52,340 bases of DNA from NCBI GenBank assembly GCA_963550135.1, contig CAUVBP010000007.1, forward strand, positions 1 through 52,340. Direction: 5' to 3'. The notes under the pieces were generated by a model. It had not been told where the DNA came from and did no database searches. It saw only the letters and a program-made list of their open reading frames with translations. Positions 23,892 through 32,966 of this stretch are shown here, one piece after another (the first letter of the stretch is position 1; each line of letters begins with the position of its first letter). Made by a program: the position numbers and the translations under genes. Source of the DNA: Saccharimonas sp963550135 (GTDB taxonomy: Bacteria > Patescibacteriota > Saccharimonadia > Saccharimonadales > Saccharimonadaceae).

Positions 23892-24659
23892 ATGATTGAA
23901 GTCAAAAATATTACTAAAATATACGGTAAAAAGAAAAATGCTTTTACGGCGCTGGATAGAGTCAGTCTGAATATTGAAGAAGGTTCGAGCGTGGCAATTC
24001 TGGGTAAATCTGGCAGCGGTAAATCGACGCTGATGCATGCGATTTCTGGGCTAGACAAGCCGCAAAAGGGCAGAGTGCTAATTGACGGCGAGGATATTTT
24101 GCGGTTGAGGCCGCGGGCTACTGATAGGTTTCGGGCGCAGAAGATGGGTTTTATCTTCCAGAGTTTCTTCGTTGAGGGCGGCGAGAGCTGTTATGATAAT
24201 GTCAGTTTGGCGTTAGAGACGGCGGGCGTGGCGAGAATCGGCCGCAAGAAACGGATTATTGAAGCTTTAGAGGCGGTCGATTTGGGTGACAAGATCAAGT
24301 CGCGCGCAAAAGACCTTTCAGGCGGGCAAAAGCAGCGTTTGGCAATCGCGCGAGCGATTGTCGGCCGTCCGCAGATTTTGTTTGCTGACGAGCCGACGGG
24401 CAACCTAGATTCGGCAACCTCAAAGGTAATCGAGGATTTGTTATTTAATTATTGTAAAGAAAACAACGCTACGCTAATTATCGTGACCCACGATGAAGAT
24501 TTAGCGCAAAAATGCCAGCGGGTGATTCATATCAAAGATGGCAAGATTGAATCGGATTCTGCTGCCGAGAAATCGACTGCTAAAACTCGTAGCAAGAAAG
24601 TAGAGAAACCCGCTGCTAAAAATAAGTCGACCGGCAAATTTACAGAGGAGGAAAAATAA
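23892..24659 (+). CDS. ABC transporter ATP-binding protein (LolD/MacB type)
   Basis: ATPase partner of the FtsX-like permease encoded next. The 255-aa protein has Walker A GKSGSGKST (about residues 37-45), signature LSGGQKQRLA, Walker B ILFADEPTGNLDS and the switch His in IVTHDED. The last 35 residues are a Lys/Ala-rich tail (KTRSKKVEKPAAKNKS) outside the fold. SD AGGAGGG precedes ATG 23892. The stop overlaps the permease ATG. Confidence 0.92.
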   Translation: MIEVKNITKIYGKKKNAFTALDRVSLNIEEGSSVAILGKSGSGKSTLMHAISGLDKPQKGRVLIDGEDILRLRPRATDRFRAQKMGFIFQSFFVEGGESCYDNVSLALETAGVARIGRKKRIIEALEAVDLGDKIKSRAKDLSGGQKQRLAIARAIVGRPQILFADEPTGNLDSATSKVIEDLLFNYCKENNATLIIVTHDEDLAQKCQRVIHIKDGKIESDSAAEKSTAKTRSKKVEKPAAKNKSTGKFTEEEK

Positions 24660-26026
24660 TGAAAACTACCGATATCGTGGCTAGAGCCGGCCGTAATTTG
24701 CGCCGCGCCAAAATGCGGACAATTTTGACAAGCGTAGCTATTGCTGTCGGCGGCTTCGCGATTATGGCTAGCCTGATGGTTGGTGAGGGTGCTAGGCAGT
24801 ACGTTGATCGGATAATCAGCAGTAATATTGATCCGAACGGCCTAATTATTTCTAAGGACAAGCGGGTTACTACTGCTGGATCAGCGGTAGGCGGTAGAAG
24901 CGAATTAACTGAATATAATCCTAATGCGGCGTCGTATTATGGCCAAGAGTATGACACGCTTACTCAGAGTGATATTGAAAAATTGCGCCAGCGCAAAGAT
25001 CTTAAAAATGTTGAGCCTAACTATCAGCTGCGGCCAAAATATGTAGTATTTAGCGTGAAGAGCGATAAGAAATACGTGGCCCAAGTTATGATGCGCGATA
25101 ATACTTTGCAGTTGGAGCCTGCGGCTGGACGCGAGATTAAGTCGGGAACAAAGCTAGCGCCGGGCGAGGCGATTATACCAGAGAGCTACACTGAGAAACT
25201 GGGCAAAACGGCGTCAGAAATGGTTGGTTCGATGTTAACAATTACAGTTAACCAGCAGCCGCAGCAGGCTGATACTGAGACAATTCAAAAGGTGTATATT
25301 GAGAAGGGCGAAGAGGGCGTCAAGGAGCTTCTTGGCGGTAAGACGTTAAATAAGCAATTCAAAATTGTAGCGGTTGTCAAGAAATCGCCAGACCAGATGG
25401 CTAGCCGGCCAAATCTGTATATCGATTCGAGCGATGCTAAGGAATTAACGGACTTCAGTACTGCCGGAACTGATGCTTATCAAAAGTATATTTTTGCCAA
25501 TGCGACAGCCACGGGCGGTAAAACTCCCGAGGAAGTTCGCGACAGTTTGAAGGACGCTGGCTATTCGTCGATGACTTCGAAAGATGTACAGAGCATGATT
25601 TTTACTTTCGTAAATATTTTGCAAACTATTGTGATGGGTTTTGGTATTTTGGCTTTGGTGGTGAGTGTATTCGGGATTATTAACACTATGTATATTTCGG
25701 TGCTCGAGCGGACGCAGCAGATTGGTCTGATGAAAGCTTTGGGTGCATCGAAGCGTGATATCGGGCGGTTGTTCCGCTACGAAGCAGCTTGGGTTGGCTT
25801 TTTGGGCGGTATGATCGGCGTGCTAGGTGCTTGGGGTGTCGGTACGCTAGCGAACCCAGCGATTTCTAAAGCATTGGGTCTAGGCAAGCACGATTTGCTG
25901 ATTTTCCAGCCGCTAGACGCTGTCGTTGTAGTGTTGTCTCTGATGTTGGTGGCAATTGTAGCTGGCTGGCTGCCGAGCCGCAAGGCAGCGAAACTTGACC
26001 CGATTGAGGCGCTGCGAACGGAGTAA
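24659..26026 (+). CDS. MacB/FtsX-like ABC permease with extracytoplasmic domain
   Basis: A 455-aa permease with one N-terminal membrane helix (about residues 20-45), a large extracytoplasmic MacB_PCD domain (about 50-300), and three C-terminal helices in the FtsX fold (about 310-445), ending SRKAAKLDPIEALRTE, a signature of this family. Such mechanotransmission ABC systems export peptides, lipids or antibiotics or act on the envelope without transport; the substrate is unknown. It is coupled to the ATPase gene by a TAATG overlap. Confidence 0.9.
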   Translation: MKTTDIVARAGRNLRRAKMRTILTSVAIAVGGFAIMASLMVGEGARQYVDRIISSNIDPNGLIISKDKRVTTAGSAVGGRSELTEYNPNAASYYGQEYDTLTQSDIEKLRQRKDLKNVEPNYQLRPKYVVFSVKSDKKYVAQVMMRDNTLQLEPAAGREIKSGTKLAPGEAIIPESYTEKLGKTASEMVGSMLTITVNQQPQQADTETIQKVYIEKGEEGVKELLGGKTLNKQFKIVAVVKKSPDQMASRPNLYIDSSDAKELTDFSTAGTDAYQKYIFANATATGGKTPEEVRDSLKDAGYSSMTSKDVQSMIFTFVNILQTIVMGFGILALVVSVFGIINTMYISVLERTQQIGLMKALGASKRDIGRLFRYEAAWVGFLGGMIGVLGAWGVGTLANPAISKALGLGKHDLLIFQPLDAVVVVLSLMLVAIVAGWLPSRKAAKLDPIEALRTE

Positions 26027-26088
26027 CTTACAGCGAAATAAGTTGTTTGATATGATTAATAGATTCGTTGGCGTACGGTATCGCGAGA

Positions 26089-26097
26089 TGATATACT
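26089..26097 (+). promoter_or_regulatory. Extended -10 promoter of serS (leaderless)
   Basis: TGA-TATACT ends 6 nt before the serS ATG. Confidence 0.6.
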
Positions 26098-26103
26098 AAT
26101 GCT

Positions 26104-27348
26104 ATGCTAGATATTCGCTACATTCGAGAAAACGCCGATCGCGTGCAAGAATCGGCAAAAAATAAAGGTTACGATATATCAATTGCCAGCTTGCTAGAAA
26201 CGGATAAGCGCCGTCGCGAATTGCAGCAGCAGGTTGATGAATTGCGCACGCAGCGCAACGAAATTGCTGGCCAGATGAAGGGCGGCAAGCCAGCGCCAGA
26301 ATTAGTCGAAAAAGGCCGGTCGCTGAAGGGAAAGCTAGCAGAATTAGAAAGCGAATTGCATGATGTTGACGCTGATTTCCAAGCGCAGATGGACGCCGTG
26401 CCGAATGTAACGCTCGAGGACGTACCGCTGGGCGGCGAGGAAGATAGTGTCGAAGTTAAGGCGTGGGGAGACAAACGCCAATCGGCAGGAGATCACCTTG
26501 AGTTTGCGACGCAGCGCGGCTGGCTCGATTTTGAGCGCGGCGCCAAGGTGGCTGGCACCAAATTCTACTACATCAAGGGCGATTTGATGCTGCTGGAGAA
26601 TGCGATTTATCAATATGCGCTGAATTTGTTGATTTCTAAAGGATTTACGCCGATGACAGTACCGCATATGGTGTCGGGCCGGGTAGCTCGTGGTTCGGGA
26701 TTTGCTCCTAAAAGCCACAAAGAAAGTAACGAGTACTTTATAGATGGCGAAGACACGATGCTAATTGGTACGGCCGAGGCGCCGCTGACTGGCTTTCATG
26801 CTGATGAAATCATCGACGAGAAAGATTTGCCGCTACTCTATGCTGGCTACAGCCCGTGCTACCGCAAAGAGGCAGGGGCGGCTGGCAAGTTTAGCCGCGG
26901 ACTGTTCCGCGTGCACCAGTTCAATAAGCTGGAAATGTATATCTTTTGTGCGCCAGAACAATCAGTCCAAATGCACGAAAAAATTCTGTCGATCGAGGAG
27001 GAAATTTGGCAAAACTTAGGTGTGCCGTACCATGTGGTGAATATTGCGGCGGGCGACCTTGGTGCGCCAGCAGCCAAAAAGTATGATGTCGAGTACTGGT
27101 CGCCAGTTGATAATCAGTATCGTGAATTAACTAGCTGCTCGAACTGTACTGATTTTCAAGCGCGTAATCTCAATATTCGCGTGCGCTGCAGCGACGGCTC
27201 GCTGCAGGTACTGCACACGCTTAACGGTACAGCGGTGAGCTTGGCGCGCTCGCTAGTAGCAATCATCGAGAATTACCAGACCGATGACGGTAAGCTGCGC
27301 GTACCAGAGGTACTGCGGCCGTACATGGGTAATCGCGAGGAATTGTGA
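26104..27348 (+). CDS. serS: Seryl-tRNA synthetase
   Basis: Class II synthetase charging tRNA-Ser. The 414-aa protein has the N-terminal antiparallel coiled-coil arm that grips the tRNA variable arm (about residues 30-100), motif 2 in YSPCYRKEAGAAGKFSRGLFRVHQF, and motif 3 in LNGTAVSLARSLVAIIENYQ. It is full length. The stop shares one base with the next ATG, forming an operon with the dihydroorotate dehydrogenase-like gene. Confidence 0.96.
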   Translation: MLDIRYIRENADRVQESAKNKGYDISIASLLETDKRRRELQQQVDELRTQRNEIAGQMKGGKPAPELVEKGRSLKGKLAELESELHDVDADFQAQMDAVPNVTLEDVPLGGEEDSVEVKAWGDKRQSAGDHLEFATQRGWLDFERGAKVAGTKFYYIKGDLMLLENAIYQYALNLLISKGFTPMTVPHMVSGRVARGSGFAPKSHKESNEYFIDGEDTMLIGTAEAPLTGFHADEIIDEKDLPLLYAGYSPCYRKEAGAAGKFSRGLFRVHQFNKLEMYIFCAPEQSVQMHEKILSIEEEIWQNLGVPYHVVNIAAGDLGAPAAKKYDVEYWSPVDNQYRELTSCSNCTDFQARNLNIRVRCSDGSLQVLHTLNGTAVSLARSLVAIIENYQTDDGKLRVPEVLRPYMGNREEL

Positions 27349-28475
27349 TGAAGCGAGTGGTGTGCCAAGTTTCGCGCAGCGGTTACCAGAAACTTGCTAA
27401 ACCGTTGCTTTTTCGACAACACCCAGACAAAGCGCATGAGGGTATGATCAAAGCGGCGCGAATGTTGCACCGAGTGCGTGGCGAGAATATTTTGCGGGTG
27501 TGGAATTATCGAAATTTGCGGCTTGAGCAGGAGATCTTAGGTCTAAAATTCAAAAATCCGCTAGGGATGTCAGCTGGACTGGACAAGAACTTCGACTTGC
27601 CGCCAATAGCTAAACGGATTGGCTTAGGTTTCGAAATTGGCGGCTCGACCACTGCACAGGTTTGTGCCGGTAATCCGCGGCCGTGGTTTCGCCGCTTACC
27701 AAGCGAGAAATCGATTGTAGTTAACGTCGGCTTGGCAAATAACGGAGTCACTCGCAATATACAGCGAATTAAGCGGTATCCGCGGCGGCTGTGGCGCGAT
27801 TTCCCGTTGAGCGTGTCAGTTGCTAAAACCAATAATCCCGAAAATGTTAGCGATAGCGAAGCGATTGCCGACTATTGCCAAAGTTTGCGCCAGCTAGAGG
27901 CAGCTGGTTGCGCGCCGTTGTACGAAATCAATATTAGCTGCCCGAATACTTATGGCGGCGAGCCGTTTACGACGCCAGCGCGACTGGATAAATTATTGAC
28001 GGCGGTAGATAGCCTGCGTTTAACGCGGCCAATTTTCGTTAAGATGCCGACAGACAAAAAGTGGCCGGAATTTATGAAGCTGCTAGCAGTAATTGATCGG
28101 CATGAGGTTGCTGGCTTAACGATTGGCAATCTAGTCAAGGACCGCTCGGCGCTGCGTAATTCAAAATTGCTGGATAACGAGATCAGGGGAAATCTCAGCG
28201 GCCAGCCGGCGCGGGAGCTTACTACTGGCTTAATTTTCAAAACTTATGCCAAATACCGCGATCGTTTTGTGATTATCGGTGTCGGCGGCGTGTTTACTGC
28301 CGAGGATGCTTACAAGAAGATTTGTGCTGGTGCGAGCCTGGTGGCTATGGTGACGGCGCTAATGTTTGAGGGGCCGCAGGTTGTCGGCGAAATTAACGAA
28401 GGCCTGGTTAAGTTACTCGATCGCGATGGCTTTCAGAATATTACCGAGGCGATTGGTAGCGCTCACCATGGCTAA
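27348..28475 (+). CDS. pyrD: Dihydroorotate dehydrogenase-like flavoprotein
   Basis: FMN-dependent TIM-barrel oxidoreductase that would turn dihydroorotate into orotate. The 375-aa protein has an N-terminal extension like class 2 (quinone-linked) enzymes (FRQHPDKAHEG), then NPLGMSAGLDKN, NVGLANNG, and the catalytic loop NISCPNTYGGEP, ending with the FMN phosphate loop IIGVGGVFTAEDA. Class 2 enzymes normally carry Ser in the catalytic loop while class 1 carries Cys; here the loop has Cys. No other pyrimidine gene is nearby, so the substrate and electron acceptor are open. ATG 27348 (after GAGG) is chosen over GTG 27345. Confidence 0.82.
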   Translation: MKRVVCQVSRSGYQKLAKPLLFRQHPDKAHEGMIKAARMLHRVRGENILRVWNYRNLRLEQEILGLKFKNPLGMSAGLDKNFDLPPIAKRIGLGFEIGGSTTAQVCAGNPRPWFRRLPSEKSIVVNVGLANNGVTRNIQRIKRYPRRLWRDFPLSVSVAKTNNPENVSDSEAIADYCQSLRQLEAAGCAPLYEINISCPNTYGGEPFTTPARLDKLLTAVDSLRLTRPIFVKMPTDKKWPEFMKLLAVIDRHEVAGLTIGNLVKDRSALRNSKLLDNEIRGNLSGQPARELTTGLIFKTYAKYRDRFVIIGVGGVFTAEDAYKKICAGASLVAMVTALMFEGPQVVGEINEGLVKLLDRDGFQNITEAIGSAHHG

Positions 28476-28476
28476 A

Positions 28477-28485
28477 TGCTATAAT
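28477..28485 (+). promoter_or_regulatory. Extended -10 promoter of hpf
   Basis: TGC-TATAAT straddles the end of pyrD. A 30-nt leader with AAAGGGG (28509-28515) follows. Confidence 0.65.
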
Positions 28486-28520
28486 TAAAATACATTATCG
28501 GTTTAACGAAAGGGGTCAAA

Positions 28521-28898
28521 GTGATTGCAGATATTGATATAACTGGCGTAGGCGGCTACGTTTTGGATGAACCGACGAGAAAGTATATTAGCAAGAAAAT
28601 CGGCAGATTAGATCGCTTAGTGACGCGGCATGCTCGCAAAACTATGAGTGCTTCGGTGAAGATCGAGGAAGTCAATCGCGATAACGGCAACAAATATGAA
28701 GTCGAAGTGATTATTAACGTGCCGGATCAGGTTATCAAAGCCAAAGATTCGACAATGAATGTTATGGCAGCAACTGATATCGTCGAGCGCAAGCTAGCCG
28801 GGCAGCTTCGCAAGTACAAGCAAAATTTGTTAGCTCACGTCGGCCGGCGCGATATACTAGCGCGGTTCAAACGCGGTTTTGACCGCGAAACACAGTAG
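28521..28898 (+). CDS. hpf: Ribosome hibernation promoting factor, short form
   Basis: Binds the 30S decoding site to silence idle ribosomes. The 125-aa protein starts with GTG and has the HPF/YfiA beta-alpha fold: DITGVGGYVLDEPTRKYISKKIGRLDRL, then a second half with VEVIINVPDQVIKAKDSTMNVMAATDIVERKLAGQLRKYK. It lacks the C-terminal dimerisation domain of long HPF, so it would resemble short HPF/YfiA in action. The start is set by AAAGGGG 5 nt upstream. secA follows after a terminator with an embedded promoter. Confidence 0.9.
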   Translation: MIADIDITGVGGYVLDEPTRKYISKKIGRLDRLVTRHARKTMSASVKIEEVNRDNGNKYEVEVIINVPDQVIKAKDSTMNVMAATDIVERKLAGQLRKYKQNLLAHVGRRDILARFKRGFDRETQ

Positions 28899-28916
28899 CG
28901 ATTTAGTAGCAGCCTC

Positions 28917-28962
28917 TTCCAAAACTCCCCGAAAACAGTTATAATTAGGGGAGTTTTTGGAA
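28917..28962 (+). terminator. Terminator after hpf with the secA promoter in its loop
   Basis: 28921-28930 (AAAACTCCCC) pairs perfectly with 28948-28957; the stem extends to 14 bp through TTCC/GGAA with one bulged T. The 17-nt loop contains TATAAT (28940-28945). Confidence 0.75.
28940..28945 (+). promoter_or_regulatory. -10 element of secA inside a terminator loop
   Basis: TATAAT in the loop of the preceding hairpin, 47 nt before the secA ATG. A GAGGG site lies at 28976-28980. Confidence 0.5.
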
Positions 28963-28992
28963 AATACCTGAAAGTGAGGGAAATTTGACGTT

Positions 28993-31626
28993 ATGGCGAT
29001 AACACAACAGAAGGTGCTGACGAAGGTTTTCGGTGACCCGCAGAAGCGGATTTTGCGGCGTTTACAAAAGAAAGTCGACGAAATTAATGCGCTTGGCCCG
29101 AAATACAAGAAATTATCTGACGAAGAATTGGCTGGCCAAACCGACGTTTTGCGCAAGCGTCTGCAGAAGAAATCTGTGACGCTTGATACGATTTTGCCAG
29201 ACGCTTTCGCGGTGGTGCGCGAGATGGCCGATCGAACAATCGGCGAGCGTCATTACGATGTGCAGCTGATTGGTTCAATGGTGCTGCATGAGGGCAGTGT
29301 GGCCGAGCTGAAAACTGGCGAGGGCAAGACCTTGATGTCGACGTTGGCGGCCTATCTGAATGCCCTCGAAGGCAAAGGCGTGCATGTTGTAACTGTCAAT
29401 GATTATCTGGCGCAGCGCGATGCTGGCTGGATGGGGCAAATTTATAATGCGTTAGGTTTATCGACTGGGGTGATTATCAATGAGGCTTCATTCTTGTATG
29501 ACGAAAATTATGACAATGAGGCGCATACTGATCCGCGCATGAAGAAGCTTCGTCCTTGTACGCGTAAAGAAGCTTACCAGGCAGATATTACCTATGGTAC
29601 TAATAATGAATTCGGCTTTGATTATTTGCGCGACAACATGGTTAACGATATCGAGCTGGTGCGCCAGCGCGATTTGAATTTTGCGATTGTCGACGAGGTG
29701 GACTCGATTCTGATCGACGAAGCGCGGACGCCGCTGATTATTAGTGCGCCGGCCGCTGAAAACCCGGACAGTTATTATCAATTTGCTAAGATTGCAGCGA
29801 AGTTAACGCCAGATGATTATACCTTAGAAGAGAAGCGCAAGCAGGTCGCGCTGACCGACGAGGGCGTCGAGAAAGTGCAAAAAATGCTGGGTATAAAAAA
29901 CTTATACACTCCAGAATATGTGCGCAGCGTTTATCACATGGATCAAGCTTTGCGGGCGCAAACGCTGTTTCATCGTGACAAAGACTATGTGGTGACGAAC
30001 GACGGCGAAGTGATAATCGTTGACGAGCACACTGGTCGGCTCAAACAAGGCAATCGTTATAGCGAAGGTTTGCACCAAGCGATTGAAGCCAAAGAAGGCG
30101 TACCGGTGCTGCAGGAAAGCATGACGCTGGCGACAATTTCTTTCCAGAATTACTTCCGTTTGTACAAAAAACTTAGCGGCATGACTGGTACTGCTTTCAC
30201 TGAGGCTGAAGAGTTTCAACAAATTTATTCGCTTGACGTAGTGGTGGTGCCGCCGAACAAGCCAATTACTCGCCAGGACCATCAGGACTTGATCTACAAG
30301 ACCGAGAAAGGCAAACTGAAAGCAGTAGCTCAAGCGATCAAAGAGTATCACGATGAAGGCCGTCCGGTGTTGGTTGGCTCCGGTTCAATCGCCAAAAACG
30401 AAATGATCGCCAAATATTTGGATAGCGAAGGTATTAAGTACGAAATTCTAAATGCCAAGAACAACGAGCGCGAAGCAGAGATTATCTCGCATGCCGGCGA
30501 GAAAGGTGCGATCACTTTAGCGACTAACATTGCTGGGCGCGGTACCGATATTAAACTTGGGCCGGGCGTCAGAGAACTGGGTGGTCTAGTGGTCATTGGT
30601 TCAGAGCGCCACGAATCGCGCCGGATCGACAATCAGCTGCGCGGCCGCGGCGGCCGGCAGGGAGACCCGGGCGATACGCAGTTTTATGTTTCGACCGAGG
30701 ACGATTTGATGCGTATCTTTCAGGGCGAGCGGATTGCTAACGTGCTGGAACGCTTAGGTGTCGATGAGGAAACGGCAATCCAGAATCGTGCCGTCAGCAA
30801 GACATTGGAGGCAGCGCAGAAGCGAGTCGAAGGCTATAACTTTGATACGCGCAAAAATGTTGTTCAGTACGATAATGTTATTAATCGCCATCGCAAAGTT
30901 GTCTACACGGTGCGCCGCAAAATCCTCGAAGGCGATAATATCAAACCAGAAATTCAGCGTTTGCTGCGAGCGATGGTTAATAAATTAACAGAGGTGCCGG
31001 CCAAGAATAATCCAAAATTTGTCGAAGAATTTGCAGAGATTATCCCGCTAGAGACCGACGAAATTGAAAAAATTGGCGCGATCAAAAAAGATAGTCAGCG
31101 CCGCGATAAAGCGTTAGCTGCTGCACAAAAAATGTATACAGCCAAAGAAAGAGAGCTCGGCGACGATCTAATCCGCGGGGTTGAGCGCGAAGTTTATCTG
31201 CAAGTACTTGATACGCTGTGGATGCAGCACCTCGAAAATATGCAGCATTTGCGCGAAGGTATTCACTGGCGCAGCGTCGGCCAGCGCGACCCGCTGGTTG
31301 AATACCGCAGTGAGTCGCAGAAGCTGTTTGATAGCTTGCAAGCGACACTGCGCGAGGAAGTTTTGCGTGCTATTTATCATGTGCGCGCCACTGACGCTAT
31401 TAGCCGCGAATCAATTGACGATGACCACCAAACGGAATTGACGAAGCTTGCCGAGACTTCGGTCGAGCATGGAGTCAACGAAATCACTGGCGGCGAAGAG
31501 AATCGCGATCACGATTTCGGCGGTTCAATAAAAAGAGCCGCCTCGATCGCCGAAACTAATCATAGGCGCAACGTTGCCCGCAAAAAGAAAAAGGCCAAGC
31601 GCCAGAATCGAAAAAAGAGCCGCTAG
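28993..31626 (+). CDS. secA: Protein translocase ATPase SecA
   Basis: Motor that pushes preproteins through SecYEG. The 877-aa protein has Walker A in TGEGKTLMS (about residue 105), the DEVDSILIDEARTPLIIS DEAD-type Walker B, the preprotein cross-linking domain, the IAGRGTDIKLG helicase motif in the second nucleotide domain, and the helical scaffold and wing domains. The usual zinc-binding SecB/lipid tail (CxCxSGKxxxxCH) is replaced by a Lys/Arg tail ending KKKKAKRQNRKKSR. The spacing from GAGGG to ATG is long (12 nt). The next gene starts one base after its stop. Confidence 0.96.
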   Translation: MAITQQKVLTKVFGDPQKRILRRLQKKVDEINALGPKYKKLSDEELAGQTDVLRKRLQKKSVTLDTILPDAFAVVREMADRTIGERHYDVQLIGSMVLHEGSVAELKTGEGKTLMSTLAAYLNALEGKGVHVVTVNDYLAQRDAGWMGQIYNALGLSTGVIINEASFLYDENYDNEAHTDPRMKKLRPCTRKEAYQADITYGTNNEFGFDYLRDNMVNDIELVRQRDLNFAIVDEVDSILIDEARTPLIISAPAAENPDSYYQFAKIAAKLTPDDYTLEEKRKQVALTDEGVEKVQKMLGIKNLYTPEYVRSVYHMDQALRAQTLFHRDKDYVVTNDGEVIIVDEHTGRLKQGNRYSEGLHQAIEAKEGVPVLQESMTLATISFQNYFRLYKKLSGMTGTAFTEAEEFQQIYSLDVVVVPPNKPITRQDHQDLIYKTEKGKLKAVAQAIKEYHDEGRPVLVGSGSIAKNEMIAKYLDSEGIKYEILNAKNNEREAEIISHAGEKGAITLATNIAGRGTDIKLGPGVRELGGLVVIGSERHESRRIDNQLRGRGGRQGDPGDTQFYVSTEDDLMRIFQGERIANVLERLGVDEETAIQNRAVSKTLEAAQKRVEGYNFDTRKNVVQYDNVINRHRKVVYTVRRKILEGDNIKPEIQRLLRAMVNKLTEVPAKNNPKFVEEFAEIIPLETDEIEKIGAIKKDSQRRDKALAAAQKMYTAKERELGDDLIRGVEREVYLQVLDTLWMQHLENMQHLREGIHWRSVGQRDPLVEYRSESQKLFDSLQATLREEVLRAIYHVRATDAISRESIDDDHQTELTKLAETSVEHGVNEITGGEENRDHDFGGSIKRAASIAETNHRRNVARKKKKAKRQNRKKSR

Positions 31627-32904
31627 ATGAAACACACAGTAACAGAAGTACGGCTCGACAATGGTTCGCGTGGGCTGCTTATTGACGTGCCTGGCGCAAC
31701 AGTGATGAGCTTCCAATTTCAATTTCGCGCTGGCAACCGCTATGTTGGACGCAAAAATATTTATGAAACCGCTCATGTGATGGAACACATGTCATTTGGT
31801 GCAAACGCTAAGTTCTCGAGCGAGCATGCCTACGAAGCAGAATTCACCAAAAACGGTGCGTATCATAATGCTTGGACAAGCGACTTATCAATGGTGTATG
31901 TGGCTGACTGCGCTGATTTCGAATGGGATAGAATTCTTGAATTGCAGCAAGTGGCGATTTGTCAGCCGCACTTTCAGCAAGAATCGCTAGAGGCCGAAAA
32001 GGGCAATGTCCGCAGCGAACTAACGGGATATTTGAACAATCACGGCCGCGTGCTTTGGCCGAAAGTTCAGCAATTGCTAGGCGAGGACGTTTATACGTTT
32101 TGGCAGCGTTTGCGGACGATTAACAATATCACGCTTGAGGATATTCAGCGCCACCATCGAAAAACACACACTTCAGATAATATGCGCTTTGTGATTGCGG
32201 GCAAGCTCGACGGTCGGCGCGAGCGTATTAAGAGTATGCTCGAGGGTTGGGAACTGCCGCGCGGCGAACGTTTCGTGGTACCGCGCGATGTTTTGAAAAA
32301 GGCCGCTCCGACCCTTATCAAGCGTAAAGAAGCGACTAATTTGACCTTTGGTTGGAGCATGTCGCTGCCGCGCGAAATTAATGATGCTGAGTTAGAGGCG
32401 ATGTCGTGCTTGAATCATATCTTGACCGGAACGATGCACTCGCGTATCTTCGGTGCGGCCCGCAAAAAGGGTTTGGCTTATGGCATGTTTAGCGAAGCTA
32501 GCGCCGGTTTTTATGATAGTAGCTGGGATTTTGGCGGGCAGGTCAATGTCGAAACGGCGGATCGGCTATTTGATATTATTGCCCGCGAAGTGCGAGCGGT
32601 GCTTGATGGGAAAATTAGCGAAGAAGAACTGTCGGCAGCGCAGTCCTACGCGCTAGGCCGTCACCAGATGGGGGCGCAGACAGTCGCGCAGATTAGCAAT
32701 TTCTATAGCGGGCGCTATTTCGGCGACGGTTTTGTCAAAGATTACGAGCGCGTGCCCGAGGCAATACGCAACATTACTCGCGAACGCATGATTGCGACGG
32801 CGCGCGAATTTATCGGCGCGGACACTTGGGTGCTGGCTGGCGTCAGCGCTAGCGACCAGAAATCGCTGACGCGGCTAAATGATAAGCTAGAAAAGCTATT
32901 TTAG
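31627..32904 (+). CDS. M16-family zinc metallopeptidase
   Basis: A 425-aa pitrilysin/processing-peptidase-like protein. The inverted zinc motif HVMEH is at residues 50-54, and the distal glutamate helix (LEAEKGNVRSEL) lies about 70 residues later, so the site looks complete. The second half (about 220-425) is the inactive M16 repeat with the conserved LNHILTGTMHSRIF and RKKGLAYG segments. The ATG directly follows the secA stop with no gap, implying coupled translation. It may degrade peptides; the substrate is unknown. Confidence 0.9.
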   Translation: MKHTVTEVRLDNGSRGLLIDVPGATVMSFQFQFRAGNRYVGRKNIYETAHVMEHMSFGANAKFSSEHAYEAEFTKNGAYHNAWTSDLSMVYVADCADFEWDRILELQQVAICQPHFQQESLEAEKGNVRSELTGYLNNHGRVLWPKVQQLLGEDVYTFWQRLRTINNITLEDIQRHHRKTHTSDNMRFVIAGKLDGRRERIKSMLEGWELPRGERFVVPRDVLKKAAPTLIKRKEATNLTFGWSMSLPREINDAELEAMSCLNHILTGTMHSRIFGAARKKGLAYGMFSEASAGFYDSSWDFGGQVNVETADRLFDIIAREVRAVLDGKISEEELSAAQSYALGRHQMGAQTVAQISNFYSGRYFGDGFVKDYERVPEAIRNITRERMIATAREFIGADTWVLAGVSASDQKSLTRLNDKLEKLF

Positions 32905-32922
32905 AATAATAATTTCAATCAA

Positions 32923-32964
32923 AAGTAAAATGCTCCGCCGCCGACCCAGCGGAGCATTTTACTT
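32923..32964. terminator. Strong bidirectional terminator
   Basis: A perfect 16-bp stem pairs 32923-32938 with 32949-32964 around a 10-nt loop; the outer ends are A and T rich on both sides. It separates the plus-strand secA operon from the convergent gene at 32967-33740. Confidence 0.85.
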
Positions 32965-32966
32965 GC

